A DNA stretch of 64,000 bases, from the NCBI RefSeq assembly GCF_024220585.1, contig NZ_JAMXKF010000015.1:38414-102413 (forward strand). The letters are read 5' to 3'. The translations under genes were made by a program, and so were the position numbers. Source of the DNA: Dyadobacter diqingensis (lineage in GTDB: Bacteria; Bacteroidota; Bacteroidia; Cytophagales; Spirosomataceae). The number at the start of each line of letters is the position of its first letter. Position 1 is the first letter of the stretch. This document shows positions 44,950 to 53,612 of the stretch, in pieces. The notes beneath the pieces are model-generated. The model did no database searches. It saw only the letters and a list, made by a program, of their open reading frames with translations, and was not told the origin of the DNA.

Positions 44950-47900
44950 ATGAATGGAGTAATGAGGAAGTACATCAGCGTATTATTTATTGGATTGTTT
45001 GCCTTAGGGTGCGCCCATAACAAAATGGGTTCATCGGGAGCGAAAACCGGAAGTTTGAAAAACAAAGGGAGAAGAGGTGAGGTACTTTTCCTCGGCCATA
45101 ACAGCAAGCACCACGATTCGGGGAAATATGCTCCCTGGCTCGCGATCAAGCTTTTTCGCAGTGGTATTAACCTGACTTATACCGTTGATCTCAAAGATTT
45201 AAATCCTGAAAATTTAAGTAAATACGATGGGTTGATCATTTACGCGAACCACGACTCATTATCTCCCGCTCAGGAAAGTGCCATGAAGGCATTTGTGGAA
45301 GGTGGAAAAGGATTGATTCCGCTACATTCGGCCACTGGTTGTTTCAAAAACTCACCCTGGTATATTAAGACAATTGGCGGACAATTTGCCTCTCATAAAG
45401 CCGGCACTTTTAAAAATACCATTCTGAAACCTGATCATCCGGTAATGAAGGGTATAACCGATTTTGAAACCTTTGATGAAACATACGTCCACCAGAATCT
45501 TAATCCTGATAAAACGGTATTGGGCGAACGTGTGGAAGGAGATCATCATGAACCTTATACCTGGGTAAGAAATCAGGGCAAAGGCCGCGTGTTTTATACT
45601 GCTTACGGTCACGACGACGCAACCTGGACCAACGCCGGATTTCTTGACCTGGTAAGAAACGGTGTATTGTGGTCAATCGGTGATCAGGTGAACAAGGATA
45701 TTGCGGCGCTGAATATGCCAAATCCTGATATTTACAATGCGGATACGATCTCAAAATATACAAAACGTCACGTTGTGCCTAAAATGCAGGATGCTTTATC
45801 ACCTGCTGAATCAAATAAACTGACACAGGTTCCTGCGGATTTTGAAATACAGCTTTTTGCACAGGAACCGGATATCACCAACCCAATCGCGATGGCCTGG
45901 GATGAACGCGGCCGTCTGTGGGTGGTGGAATCGGTGGATTATCCTAATACGTTCAAGGAAACGGACGGGGCGGCCAATGACCGGATCAAAATTTGTGAAG
46001 ATACCAACGGTGACGGCAAGGCAGATAAGTTCACTGTTTTTGCAGACAAACTGAATATTCCCACGAGCATGGTTTTCTCCAATGGAGGAATCATTGTTTC
46101 GATGGCACCTGATTTTGTTTTTATGAAAGACACCAATGGTGACGACGTGGCGGATGTCCGTGAAGTGATCATGACGGGCTGGGGGAAAAACGATACGCAC
46201 GCCGGACCTTCCAATTTGCAGTATGGTTTTGATAACAAAATCTGGGGCGTGAATGGTTACGCGGGTTTCAGAGGAACAATCAACGGTGAAAAGCTGAATT
46301 TCCCGCAGGGCGTTTACCATTTCAAACCGGATGGAAAAGACTTTGCTTATTTGGGTACGAGTAATAACAATACCTGGGGATTAGGTTTTTCAGAGGATGC
46401 GAACGTTTTCCTTTCTACGGCAAACAACACCCACAGCGCGTTTTATTCGATGCCAGCCAAATATCTTCAGCGCTCGCTTGGTGGAGAGGAGCCGGCGATC
46501 CAGTCGGTGCAGAAAATCGATGGGCACTATGACGCACACACGATGACACCGAATTTAAGACAAGTGGACGTTGTTGGCGGGTTTACTTCCGCTGCCGGGC
46601 ATCACTTTTACACAGCAAGAAATTATCCAAAAGAATACTGGAACAGGGTTGCATTCGTGACGGAACCAACCATTCGTTTGGTACACAACGCTATCATCGA
46701 ACCGGACGGTGCAGGTTTTAAAGAAAAAGACGGATGGAATTTCATGGCAAGTTCGGATGAATGGTTTGGTCCGGTACAGGCAGAAGTTGGCCCTGATGGT
46801 GCCGTATGGATTGCCGACTGGTATAACTTCATTATCCAGCACAATGTTTTCGTTCCGGCTCAGTCGCCTTCGGAGTTTATTATGCCTTTCAAAGATCAGC
46901 CACACGGACCGGGAAATGCATTCAGCAGCCCTATGCGTGATTTAAATCATGGTCGTGTTTATCGTGTTGTTTATAAAAATGGCAAGAAAGCTCCCGCGTT
47001 GAAACTTTCTAAAAATGACTTGCCAGGCTTGGTAGCCGCTTTGGAAAATGACAATATGTTCTGGCGCATGACGGCTCAGCGCTTATTGGTAGAATCTAAA
47101 AATGTTTCGGTAGCTCCGGGTCTGTATAAAATTATAAGCAATCCAAAAGTAGATGAAGTAGGTTTAAACAGTCCGGCTGTGCATGCACTTTGGACGTTAC
47201 ACGGTCTAGGTCTGCTCGATGGTTCGAATGCAGAGGCGCTGCAGGCGGCAAGTAAAGCACTTTCTCATCCGGCTGCCGGTGTAAGAAAAGCGGCTGCCAG
47301 TGTTTTGCCAAGAAATGAGCAAAGTTTTGAGTCGATTCAGAAATTGCTGAAAGACCTGAATTTGAATACCCGCCTTGCCGCATTTGCGGTATTGGTTGAA
47401 TATCCTGCTTCTGATAAAATTGGTGCGGCGGTATACCAGGCTTCTCTGGACGAACAAAATGCGAAGGATGCCTGGTTATCGAAAGCATTGCTGGCGGCTG
47501 CCGTTACCCATGAAAAAGGTTTTCTGGCTGCTGCTGAAAAGCAAAAAGGCGGATCGAAATTTTCTGATCAGGTTGCCGCTGCTTTAAGCAAGGAGGTTTA
47601 TCCATTGGGAAGAAGAAATACGTTGCAATTCCCTCCTGATGTGACGGGAAAAGAGATCACGATTAAGGCCAGTGTAACCAAGGCGAAAGACAGAGAATTA
47701 AAAGGTTTCATCGCCGGACAAGGAGGAAAAGAGGGTGGTTATGCTTTGTATATTCAGGATGGAAAACTGGTAATGGCTGTTAAACAGCATGGTGCGATCA
47801 GCCAGGCGGCGACAACAGAACCGCTTCCGGAGAAATTTGATGTTGTGGCAAGCTTGACACAGGGCGGAAAAATCAGCATTGAAATTGACGGTAAACTTGC

Positions 47901-48498
47901 TGCGGAAGGCAAAGCGCACATGTTATTTGCAGCTCCGCTGAGCAATACGGTTCGCACGGGAGAAGATGTGGAAGGTGATGATAAGCTGGGGTCGTACAAT
48001 GGACGGTTCGGTTTTGAAGGAAATTTCCAAAAAGCTTCTCTGGAATTGAACAGACCGGACAACAACAGGACGGACGAAGTAAAAACCACAACAGCGACTA
48101 CCACGTCAAAATCTGCTAATGCGCTTGTAATCGACCTGAAAGTAGAGAAAGAGATCATGCAGTACGACAAAAAACTGATTCAGGTAAAAGCGGGACAAAA
48201 GGTAATTATCAACCTGGAAAACCCTGATGGTATGCAGCATAACATGTTAATTCTGAAACCGGGTACTTTGCAGAAAGTAGGAAAAGCGGCAGATGACCTG
48301 TTGTCGGATCCCAAAGCGGCAGAAAAACAGTATGTTCCGAGAATCCCGGAAGTTTTGTATTCAACCAAACTGGTAAATTCGGGAGAAACCGTAACGCTGG
48401 AATTTACGGTGCCTAATGAGCCGGGCGACTATCCCTATGTGTGTACTTTCCCTGGCCACTGGCGCGGAATGAACGGGATCCTGCGTGTGACTAAATAA
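44950..48498 (+). CDS. Multi-domain lipoprotein: ThuA, sugar-dehydrogenase propeller, HEAT, LamG-like, cupredoxin
   Basis: This 1182-residue lipoprotein (lipobox Cys21) has five parts in order. ThuA domain at about 43-245 (GEVLFLGHNSKHHDSGKY; PLHSATGCF). Glucose/sorbosone dehydrogenase-type beta-propeller at about 290-680, with two EF-hand-like calcium loops (DTNGDGKAD, DTNGDDVAD) and HAGPSNLQYG. HEAT-like helices at about 685-885. LamG-like sandwich at about 890-1035 (GGYALYIQDGKLVM). Type I copper cupredoxin at about 1055-1182 with ligands His1097, Cys1165, His1170, Met1174. Homologous PVC-type proteins end in a CxxCH haem; here no CxxCH exists and the cupredoxin may take electrons instead. 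It likely oxidises a sugar or glycoside in the periplasm or at the surface. The substrate is unknown. Confidence 0.88.
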   Translation: MNGVMRKYISVLFIGLFALGCAHNKMGSSGAKTGSLKNKGRRGEVLFLGHNSKHHDSGKYAPWLAIKLFRSGINLTYTVDLKDLNPENLSKYDGLIIYANHDSLSPAQESAMKAFVEGGKGLIPLHSATGCFKNSPWYIKTIGGQFASHKAGTFKNTILKPDHPVMKGITDFETFDETYVHQNLNPDKTVLGERVEGDHHEPYTWVRNQGKGRVFYTAYGHDDATWTNAGFLDLVRNGVLWSIGDQVNKDIAALNMPNPDIYNADTISKYTKRHVVPKMQDALSPAESNKLTQVPADFEIQLFAQEPDITNPIAMAWDERGRLWVVESVDYPNTFKETDGAANDRIKICEDTNGDGKADKFTVFADKLNIPTSMVFSNGGIIVSMAPDFVFMKDTNGDDVADVREVIMTGWGKNDTHAGPSNLQYGFDNKIWGVNGYAGFRGTINGEKLNFPQGVYHFKPDGKDFAYLGTSNNNTWGLGFSEDANVFLSTANNTHSAFYSMPAKYLQRSLGGEEPAIQSVQKIDGHYDAHTMTPNLRQVDVVGGFTSAAGHHFYTARNYPKEYWNRVAFVTEPTIRLVHNAIIEPDGAGFKEKDGWNFMASSDEWFGPVQAEVGPDGAVWIADWYNFIIQHNVFVPAQSPSEFIMPFKDQPHGPGNAFSSPMRDLNHGRVYRVVYKNGKKAPALKLSKNDLPGLVAALENDNMFWRMTAQRLLVESKNVSVAPGLYKIISNPKVDEVGLNSPAVHALWTLHGLGLLDGSNAEALQAASKALSHPAAGVRKAAASVLPRNEQSFESIQKLLKDLNLNTRLAAFAVLVEYPASDKIGAAVYQASLDEQNAKDAWLSKALLAAAVTHEKGFLAAAEKQKGGSKFSDQVAAALSKEVYPLGRRNTLQFPPDVTGKEITIKASVTKAKDRELKGFIAGQGGKEGGYALYIQDGKLVMAVKQHGAISQAATTEPLPEKFDVVASLTQGGKISIEIDGKLAAEGKAHMLFAAPLSNTVRTGEDVEGDDKLGSYNGRFGFEGNFQKASLELNRPDNNRTDEVKTTTATTTSKSANALVIDLKVEKEIMQYDKKLIQVKAGQKVIINLENPDGMQHNMLILKPGTLQKVGKAADDLLSDPKAAEKQYVPRIPEVLYSTKLVNSGETVTLEFTVPNEPGDYPYVCTFPGHWRGMNGILRVTK

Positions 48499-48534
48499 CG
48501 ATAGCTACCTAGTTTTCAATTTAATAGATCAAAA

Positions 48535-49275
48535 ATGACCAATTCACTTTTTAAAACAGGCCTCACGCTTTTGCTTCTGCTGGTATTCGGCATCGGATAT
48601 GCTGAGAGCAATGCTGCCGATCCGAAAAAGAAGAAAGCCATCCGGGTGCTGCTCGTAGGCGGTGGCTCCTCGCACGATTTCGATCGCTGGTACAAGCAGG
48701 AGGATGTGGCTACGCTTCAGAAGGATGGTTTGGCTTCGGTGGAATATACCAGCGACCCATCAGCCATTCTCTCAAAACTTGCCAACATTGATGTGCTTTA
48801 TTTAGCCAATAACCAGCCAATCGGTGATGACGCAACCCGCAAGGCAATTTTCGCATTTGTTGATTCGGGTAAAGGACTGGTTCTTGCACATCCGGCTCTG
48901 TGGTACAACTGGAACGACTGGCCCGAATACAACCAAAAACTGGTAGGCGGTGGCTCAAAAGGGCATAACAAATACGGCCCGTTTGATGTAAGCCTGACCG
49001 CTGCAAAACACCCGGTGACCAAAGGTGTTCCGGCTACATTCGGTCTGAAAGATGAGCTGTACTATTATATCGCAGCACCATCAGCGACTCCGATTGAGGT
49101 ATTGGCAACAGCCAAGGCAGCGGATTCCGACAAGGTATTCCCAAGTATTTTCATCGTAAAATATCCAAAAGGAAGAATCGTAGGCATAGCGCTGGGCCAC
49201 GACGCCGAGTCACATACCATCGAACCATACAAAACCATTCTGCGGAATTCCGTAAAATGGGCAGCAGGCAAATAA
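48535..49275 (+). CDS. Exported ThuA-domain protein
   Basis: This 246-residue protein has a signal peptide (LFKTGLTLLLLLVFGIGYAES) and a single ThuA domain (glutamine-amidotransferase-like fold): IRVLLVGGGSSHDFDRWY, FVDSGKGLVLAHPALWYNW and GRIVGIALGHDAESH. ThuA was described in trehalose utilisation in rhizobia and is common next to 3-keto-sugar enzymes, but its reaction is not settled. It is distinct from the ThuA domain at the N terminus of the neighbouring 1182-residue protein, and starts 36 bases after it. The catalytic Cys of amidotransferases is absent, as expected for ThuA. Confidence 0.9.
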   Translation: MTNSLFKTGLTLLLLLVFGIGYAESNAADPKKKKAIRVLLVGGGSSHDFDRWYKQEDVATLQKDGLASVEYTSDPSAILSKLANIDVLYLANNQPIGDDATRKAIFAFVDSGKGLVLAHPALWYNWNDWPEYNQKLVGGGSKGHNKYGPFDVSLTAAKHPVTKGVPATFGLKDELYYYIAAPSATPIEVLATAKAADSDKVFPSIFIVKYPKGRIVGIALGHDAESHTIEPYKTILRNSVKWAAGK

Positions 49276-49292
49276 AATTCTCTTAACAAACA

Positions 49293-49335
49293 GCCCTGAA
49301 AGGGCGCAATATCTTAGCAGCGGGCATCGCCCGCT
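49293..49335. repeat. Short-loop hairpin repeat, copy A
   Basis: GCCCT-GAA-AGGGC (49293-49305) is followed by AGCGGGC-ATC-GCCCGCT (49319-49335), both perfect. The joining words ATATCTTA and GGGCATCGCCC recur in copy B (50520-50542). It lies between the ThuA gene and the Gfo/Idh gene. Confidence 0.7.
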
Positions 49336-49363
49336 GATTATCAAACCAAAAAAGCATATCATT

Positions 49364-50479
49364 ATGAGTCAGAAACAAATCACAGTCGTTATCGTGGGAA
49401 TGGGTTTTGGAAAAGAATTTATCCCGATTTATCAAAGTCACCCGAATATTAAAGCTGTGGGTATTTGCACACGCAGCAAAGAAACCCGTGATGAGCTAAC
49501 GGCTAAATTTAATCTGGACAAAGATTTAGTTTTTGAACATTTCGAAGACATCCCCAAAAGAGCGGATGTAGATGCAATCCATATTGTAACGCCCGTTCCC
49601 GAGCACGCGAAAATGACCCTGGCATCTCTTAACGGTGGAAAACATACGGCTTGTACAATCCCTATGGCTATGACTGTGGAAGATTGTACCGCTATCGTTG
49701 AAGCCAAACGCAGGGTTAATAAAGTGTATATGATGATGGAAACGGCGTTGTACACACGTGAATTCCTTTACGGATTGAAGCTTGCGCAAAACGGAGAATT
49801 AGGAAGAATCCAATTTGTTCGCGGTTCGCACATTCAGGATATGAGCATGGAAGGATGGGGGGAATACTGGAAAGGTTATCCGCCGATGTTGAACGGAACC
49901 CACGCAATTTCTCCGCTTTTGAAAATTAACAACACCAAAGCAGAAACAGTGGTATGCCACGGATCGGGCCGTCTTTCAGAAGACCTTGCGAGCCGTTACG
50001 GTTCTCCTTTCGCAGTAGAAACGGCAACTTTCACGCTGAAAAACTCTGATGTTGTGGCAGAGGCAACACGTTCATTATTTGATGTGGTTCGTCAGTACCG
50101 CGAAAGTTATGACGTGTACGGTACAAAAATGTCATTTGAGTGGGAGCAGTTGCAGGACGAAAGTCACGTGATTTTTGACGGTGGCGAAAATGCCGTTCGT
50201 ATTGATGTGCCGGATACGGATGAATTGTTGATCGAGCCGATCAAACATTTTACGAAACGCGAAAAAATTGATGACCCAAACCACGTTTCCTTCTTGCAGG
50301 GCGCTGGTCACGGCGGTTCGCATCCGCACCTTGTACAGGAATTTGTAGCGGCTATTGTTGAAGGACGTGATTCTGCGGTAGACGCAGCTTTGGCGGCGAA
50401 CTATACCTGTGCAGGAATTTGTGCGCATGAGTCGGCAATGAATGGTGGTATCCGTGTAAACGTGCCAACATTCGACTGA
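49364..50479 (+). CDS. Gfo/Idh/MocA family protein without the EKP lysine
   Basis: This 371-residue cytoplasmic protein (no signal) has a Rossmann N terminus (VVIVGMGFGKEFIP) and the family C-terminal domain. The canonical EKP catalytic motif is replaced: the segment reads HTACTIPMAMTVEDC, so the usual Lys is an Ile. The later GRIQFVRGSHIQDMSMEGWG and GAGHGGSHPHLVQEF are family-typical for sugar-type members. A different catalytic base, or a non-oxidative reaction such as an elimination or isomerisation, is possible; NAD binding cannot be judged by eye. It lies between the ThuA gene and the epimerase gene and is flanked by two copies of a hairpin repeat. Confidence 0.88.
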   Translation: MSQKQITVVIVGMGFGKEFIPIYQSHPNIKAVGICTRSKETRDELTAKFNLDKDLVFEHFEDIPKRADVDAIHIVTPVPEHAKMTLASLNGGKHTACTIPMAMTVEDCTAIVEAKRRVNKVYMMMETALYTREFLYGLKLAQNGELGRIQFVRGSHIQDMSMEGWGEYWKGYPPMLNGTHAISPLLKINNTKAETVVCHGSGRLSEDLASRYGSPFAVETATFTLKNSDVVAEATRSLFDVVRQYRESYDVYGTKMSFEWEQLQDESHVIFDGGENAVRIDVPDTDELLIEPIKHFTKREKIDDPNHVSFLQGAGHGGSHPHLVQEFVAAIVEGRDSAVDAALAANYTCAGICAHESAMNGGIRVNVPTFD

Positions 50480-50519
50480 TCGCATTGCAGGGCATAAGTC
50501 CAGCCAGCTTTCATATCTT

Positions 50520-50542
50520 AACCATGGGCATCGCCCATGGTT
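50520..50542. repeat. Short-loop hairpin repeat, copy B
   Basis: AACCATGGGC (50520-50529), loop ATC, GCCCATGGTT (50533-50542), a perfect 10-base stem. It is preceded by ATATCTTA as in copy A and lies between the Gfo/Idh gene and the epimerase gene. Confidence 0.7.
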
Positions 50543-50603
50543 ATTGGCATATCCAGATGTGCTTGTGAACATCTGTTATCCTATTCACCCAAAAAACAAG
50601 ACC

Positions 50604-51467
50604 ATGTTATTCGGAGCAAGTACATTTATCTGGGTCTCTCCCTTTTCTACGGAGAACATCGATTTACTTACCAAGGTAAAAAATATGGGTTATGACATCA
50701 TTGAAATAGCCGTAGAAGACACGCATATAATCGACTGGAACCTGATCAAGGATATCGCGCGGGACCTGGATTTGAAAATTACCATCAGCGGAGCGTTTGG
50801 AACGGAGCGGGATATTTCCAGCACCGAACCGGAGTTCCGTAAACTGGGGAAACAATATATTATCGATTGTATCAAAATCGCGGAAAACGTCGGCAGTCCG
50901 ATTTTCGGTGGTCCGGTTTATTCTGCGGTTGGTAAAACCCGTTTGGTTTCCGACGAACAAAAGAAACAGGAACGAGCCTGGTGCGTTGAAACCTTGCAGG
51001 AAATTGGCAAAATAGCCGGCGACCATGGTGTGGTTGTAGGGCTCGAACCCTTGAACCGTTTCGAAACGGATATGGTCAACACCGTCGATCAGGCGCTATC
51101 GATTGTGAACGAGGTGGCAAGTTCAAACCTGAAAATCGTGCTGGATACTTTTCATTCCAACATTGAGGAAAAAGACATCCCGGCGTCTATCCGAAAAATC
51201 GGTAAAGATTTACTGTGCCATGTACAAGGCAATGAAAGTGACCGCGGGACACCGGGAACGGGTCACCTGGAATGGCAGGGCATCAGCGAAGCCTTAACAG
51301 AAATAGGTTATGAAGGTGCTGTGGTGATAGAAACTTTCGGGCAACCGTCCAAGGAACTGGCCAGAGCGGCCTGTATCTGGCGACCGCTTGCCAACAGTGC
51401 GGATGAGCTTGCTTCGGAAGGACTGGATTTCTACAAGCGCATGTTTGCCTTGAAATATTCTTATTAA
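50604..51467 (+). CDS. Sugar isomerase/epimerase TIM barrel (tagatose/psicose 3-epimerase-like)
   Basis: This 287-residue AP-endonuclease-2/xylose-isomerase-like TIM barrel runs from ATG 50604 (MLFGASTFIWVSPF); the longer open frame from 50544 runs through the hairpin repeat end and is rejected. The motif order is that of ketose 3-epimerases: GLEPLNRFET with the metal Glu, LDTFHSNIEEKD, CHVQGNESDRGTPGTGHLEW and VVIETFG. These Mn2+/Co2+ enzymes epimerise C3 of ketoses; relatives in 3-keto-sugar routes act on keto-sugars. It has no signal peptide. With the upstream Gfo/Idh-like protein and ThuA it suggests an intracellular sugar-conversion step. Confidence 0.9.
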   Translation: MLFGASTFIWVSPFSTENIDLLTKVKNMGYDIIEIAVEDTHIIDWNLIKDIARDLDLKITISGAFGTERDISSTEPEFRKLGKQYIIDCIKIAENVGSPIFGGPVYSAVGKTRLVSDEQKKQERAWCVETLQEIGKIAGDHGVVVGLEPLNRFETDMVNTVDQALSIVNEVASSNLKIVLDTFHSNIEEKDIPASIRKIGKDLLCHVQGNESDRGTPGTGHLEWQGISEALTEIGYEGAVVIETFGQPSKELARAACIWRPLANSADELASEGLDFYKRMFALKYSY

Positions 51468-51512
51468 CCAGGGGCTGAACATTTTGCCTGTTTTATTTCA
51501 AAATCTACAACC

Positions 51513-53588
51513 ATGAAAAATACGATCCTGTTTTTTTTACTCACGATCGGTACCGGTGCTATGGCGCAGGTACCGGTTGATCTTAAGGGTTTTGATAAAA
51601 AAAGTAATGTCCGGGTTGAAGTCACCGGCAATATGCTGAACATTGGCTGGCCCACAGGAGAATCGGAAACCGGAAAACTTGCGATTGACCTGACAAACGA
51701 GAAACCGTTGGTCAGCACTATTCAACTTACCGGAGGCAGTGGTTCCCGTACCGTGGCCAGAGATCTGGATCCGGCTTTTATTATCAATGTTGGAAAAAGG
51801 GATCTGGTATCCCAAAATGGCTGGAATATTTTTTTCGACAAAACAGCCTACCTGCCTTACGAAACCTACACTGTAAAACTGGTAAAAACCGGTGTCAAAG
51901 TAATCTCATCCGGATCACACACGCAGATAAAAATAGACGGAGCCAATGCGGGTCCTTTTTCCGGCTCGGTTGATATTACCCTGTACAATGGCAGTCCGTT
52001 ATTGAATATTGCGGCTGCGTTAACAACCAAACGTGATTCCGTCGCCATTATTTACGATGCCGGACTGGTAAGCCAGAAGTCTCCTTGGGAGAAAATATTC
52101 TGGTCGGATACGGAGCAGTATATCCAGCACAAAAATCTTGACGGAAAGGAAACCGGACAAGAGCTGGAAGTGAAATACAGAACCATTATCGGGCAGAGCA
52201 AGGAGGGAAGCATGGCTGTTTTTCCGTCGCCTCACCAATACTTTTATCCGTTGGATAACTGTTACAACTTAAACCATACCTGGTTTGGAAATAATTACAG
52301 AAAGCTGATACCGGGTTATGGATTGGGAATAAGAAACGATATGCTTGGCGACCGACGTTGGGTGCCCTGGTTTAATGCCCCTCCGGGAACGGAGCAACGT
52401 CTTAATTTTTTCTGTCTCATCAGTGCGGAAAAGGATGGTAAAGTGCTGGAAAAAGTAAAGGCTTTTACACATAACGATACGTATCAGTCACAGGAAGGAT
52501 ATTACACGATGGCGAGCCATTTTCATCAGGAGCATGTGGACGATGTTTTGACACATAAACCGCTTCCCGAGATCCCTGGTTTTGTCAAAGCTTTCAGAAA
52601 TACGGGCGTCAATATTGTACACCTTGGAGAATTTCACGGGCCTGGAAGTCCCCGTGGCCCTGAGGTGAAAAGATGGCTGGAACAAAAAACTTTGTTTGAA
52701 GAATGTACCCGGTTATCCGGCGGAAATTTCCTGTTACTGCCTGGCGAGGAACCTAACAATTTCTTTGGCGGGCACTGGATGAATATTTTTCCAAAACCGG
52801 TTTATTGGTTGATGTCAAGAGGTAAAGACGATCCGTTTGTGGAAGACCACCCGGAGTACGGCAAACTATACCGGATCGGGAGCAAGGAAGATATGCTGAA
52901 ATTGCTTGAAATTGAGAAGGGACTTGCCTGGACGGCGCATGCCAGAACCAAAGGTTCCACCGGTTTTCCTGACAAATACAAGGAAGAGGCATTTTTTAAA
53001 TCCGATCGTTTTCTGGGTGCTGCCTGGAAAGCACTTCCGGCTGATCTTTCGCAGGATAAGTTAGGGAAACGTGCGCTTGACCTGATGGACGATATGGCCA
53101 ACTGGGGACTGAAAAAGCATATCATTGCCGAAGCCGATCTATTCAGAATAGAACCCGAGTACGAGCTGTATGGTCATTTGAATGTGAATTATTTGCAACT
53201 GGACGAAATACCGGAATTTAAAAACGGCTGGCAGCCGGTACTGGACGCGATGGAAAAAGGTAAATTTTTCTCAACGACCGGTGAGATTTTATTGCCGGTA
53301 TTTAAAGTAAACAACAAGCCGTTGGGAGAAACAGTAAAACTGGATACAAAAGGTATCGCGGATATCGTTTTGGAAACCAGCTGGACATTTCCCTTGAACA
53401 AAGTCGAAATTATCTCCGGCGATGGTAAAGAAATTTTCCGGGAAGTGGTTAACCTGCATGACACCCAGGCTTTCGGTAAAAAGACATTCCATTTTACACC
53501 AAACCTCAAAAACAGAAAGTGGGTGAGGGTTGAAGTATGGGATGTTGCTGCAAACGGTGCGTTTACACAAATGATCTGGCTGGAATAG
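51513..53588 (+). CDS. Secreted PHP-fold phosphoesterase-like protein
   Basis: This 691-residue protein has a signal peptide (KNTILFFLLTIGTGAMAQ) and an N-terminal beta-rich part (about 30-310). The rest looks like a PHP metal-dependent domain of the CehA/McbA type: HFHQEH (336-341, metal HxH), VHLGEFHGPG (about 369-378), LPGEEPNNFFGGHWMNIF (about 409-425) with the Glu and His, TAHART (His476) and a C-terminal FFSTTGEILLP as in CehA. PHP proteins hydrolyse phosphoesters, or carbamates in the case of CehA. Its place in a glycan locus is unusual and no substrate is known. It starts 45 bases after the epimerase stop and ends one base before an in-frame ATG 53589 of the GH43 gene. Confidence 0.7.
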   Translation: MKNTILFFLLTIGTGAMAQVPVDLKGFDKKSNVRVEVTGNMLNIGWPTGESETGKLAIDLTNEKPLVSTIQLTGGSGSRTVARDLDPAFIINVGKRDLVSQNGWNIFFDKTAYLPYETYTVKLVKTGVKVISSGSHTQIKIDGANAGPFSGSVDITLYNGSPLLNIAAALTTKRDSVAIIYDAGLVSQKSPWEKIFWSDTEQYIQHKNLDGKETGQELEVKYRTIIGQSKEGSMAVFPSPHQYFYPLDNCYNLNHTWFGNNYRKLIPGYGLGIRNDMLGDRRWVPWFNAPPGTEQRLNFFCLISAEKDGKVLEKVKAFTHNDTYQSQEGYYTMASHFHQEHVDDVLTHKPLPEIPGFVKAFRNTGVNIVHLGEFHGPGSPRGPEVKRWLEQKTLFEECTRLSGGNFLLLPGEEPNNFFGGHWMNIFPKPVYWLMSRGKDDPFVEDHPEYGKLYRIGSKEDMLKLLEIEKGLAWTAHARTKGSTGFPDKYKEEAFFKSDRFLGAAWKALPADLSQDKLGKRALDLMDDMANWGLKKHIIAEADLFRIEPEYELYGHLNVNYLQLDEIPEFKNGWQPVLDAMEKGKFFSTTGEILLPVFKVNNKPLGETVKLDTKGIADIVLETSWTFPLNKVEIISGDGKEIFREVVNLHDTQAFGKKTFHFTPNLKNRKWVRVEVWDVAANGAFTQMIWLE

Positions 53589-53612
53589 ATGACTTACAAA
53601 ACAGAGAATTAT

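Noticed and set aside
44950..48498. Haem-binding PVC-type cytochrome at the C terminus of the 1182-residue protein.
   Set aside because: No CxxCH motif occurs anywhere in it; the C terminus has cupredoxin ligands.
49293..50542. CRISPR array from repeated palindromes.
   Set aside because: Only two copies here, separated by a gene, with no spacer-like regular spacing and no cas genes.
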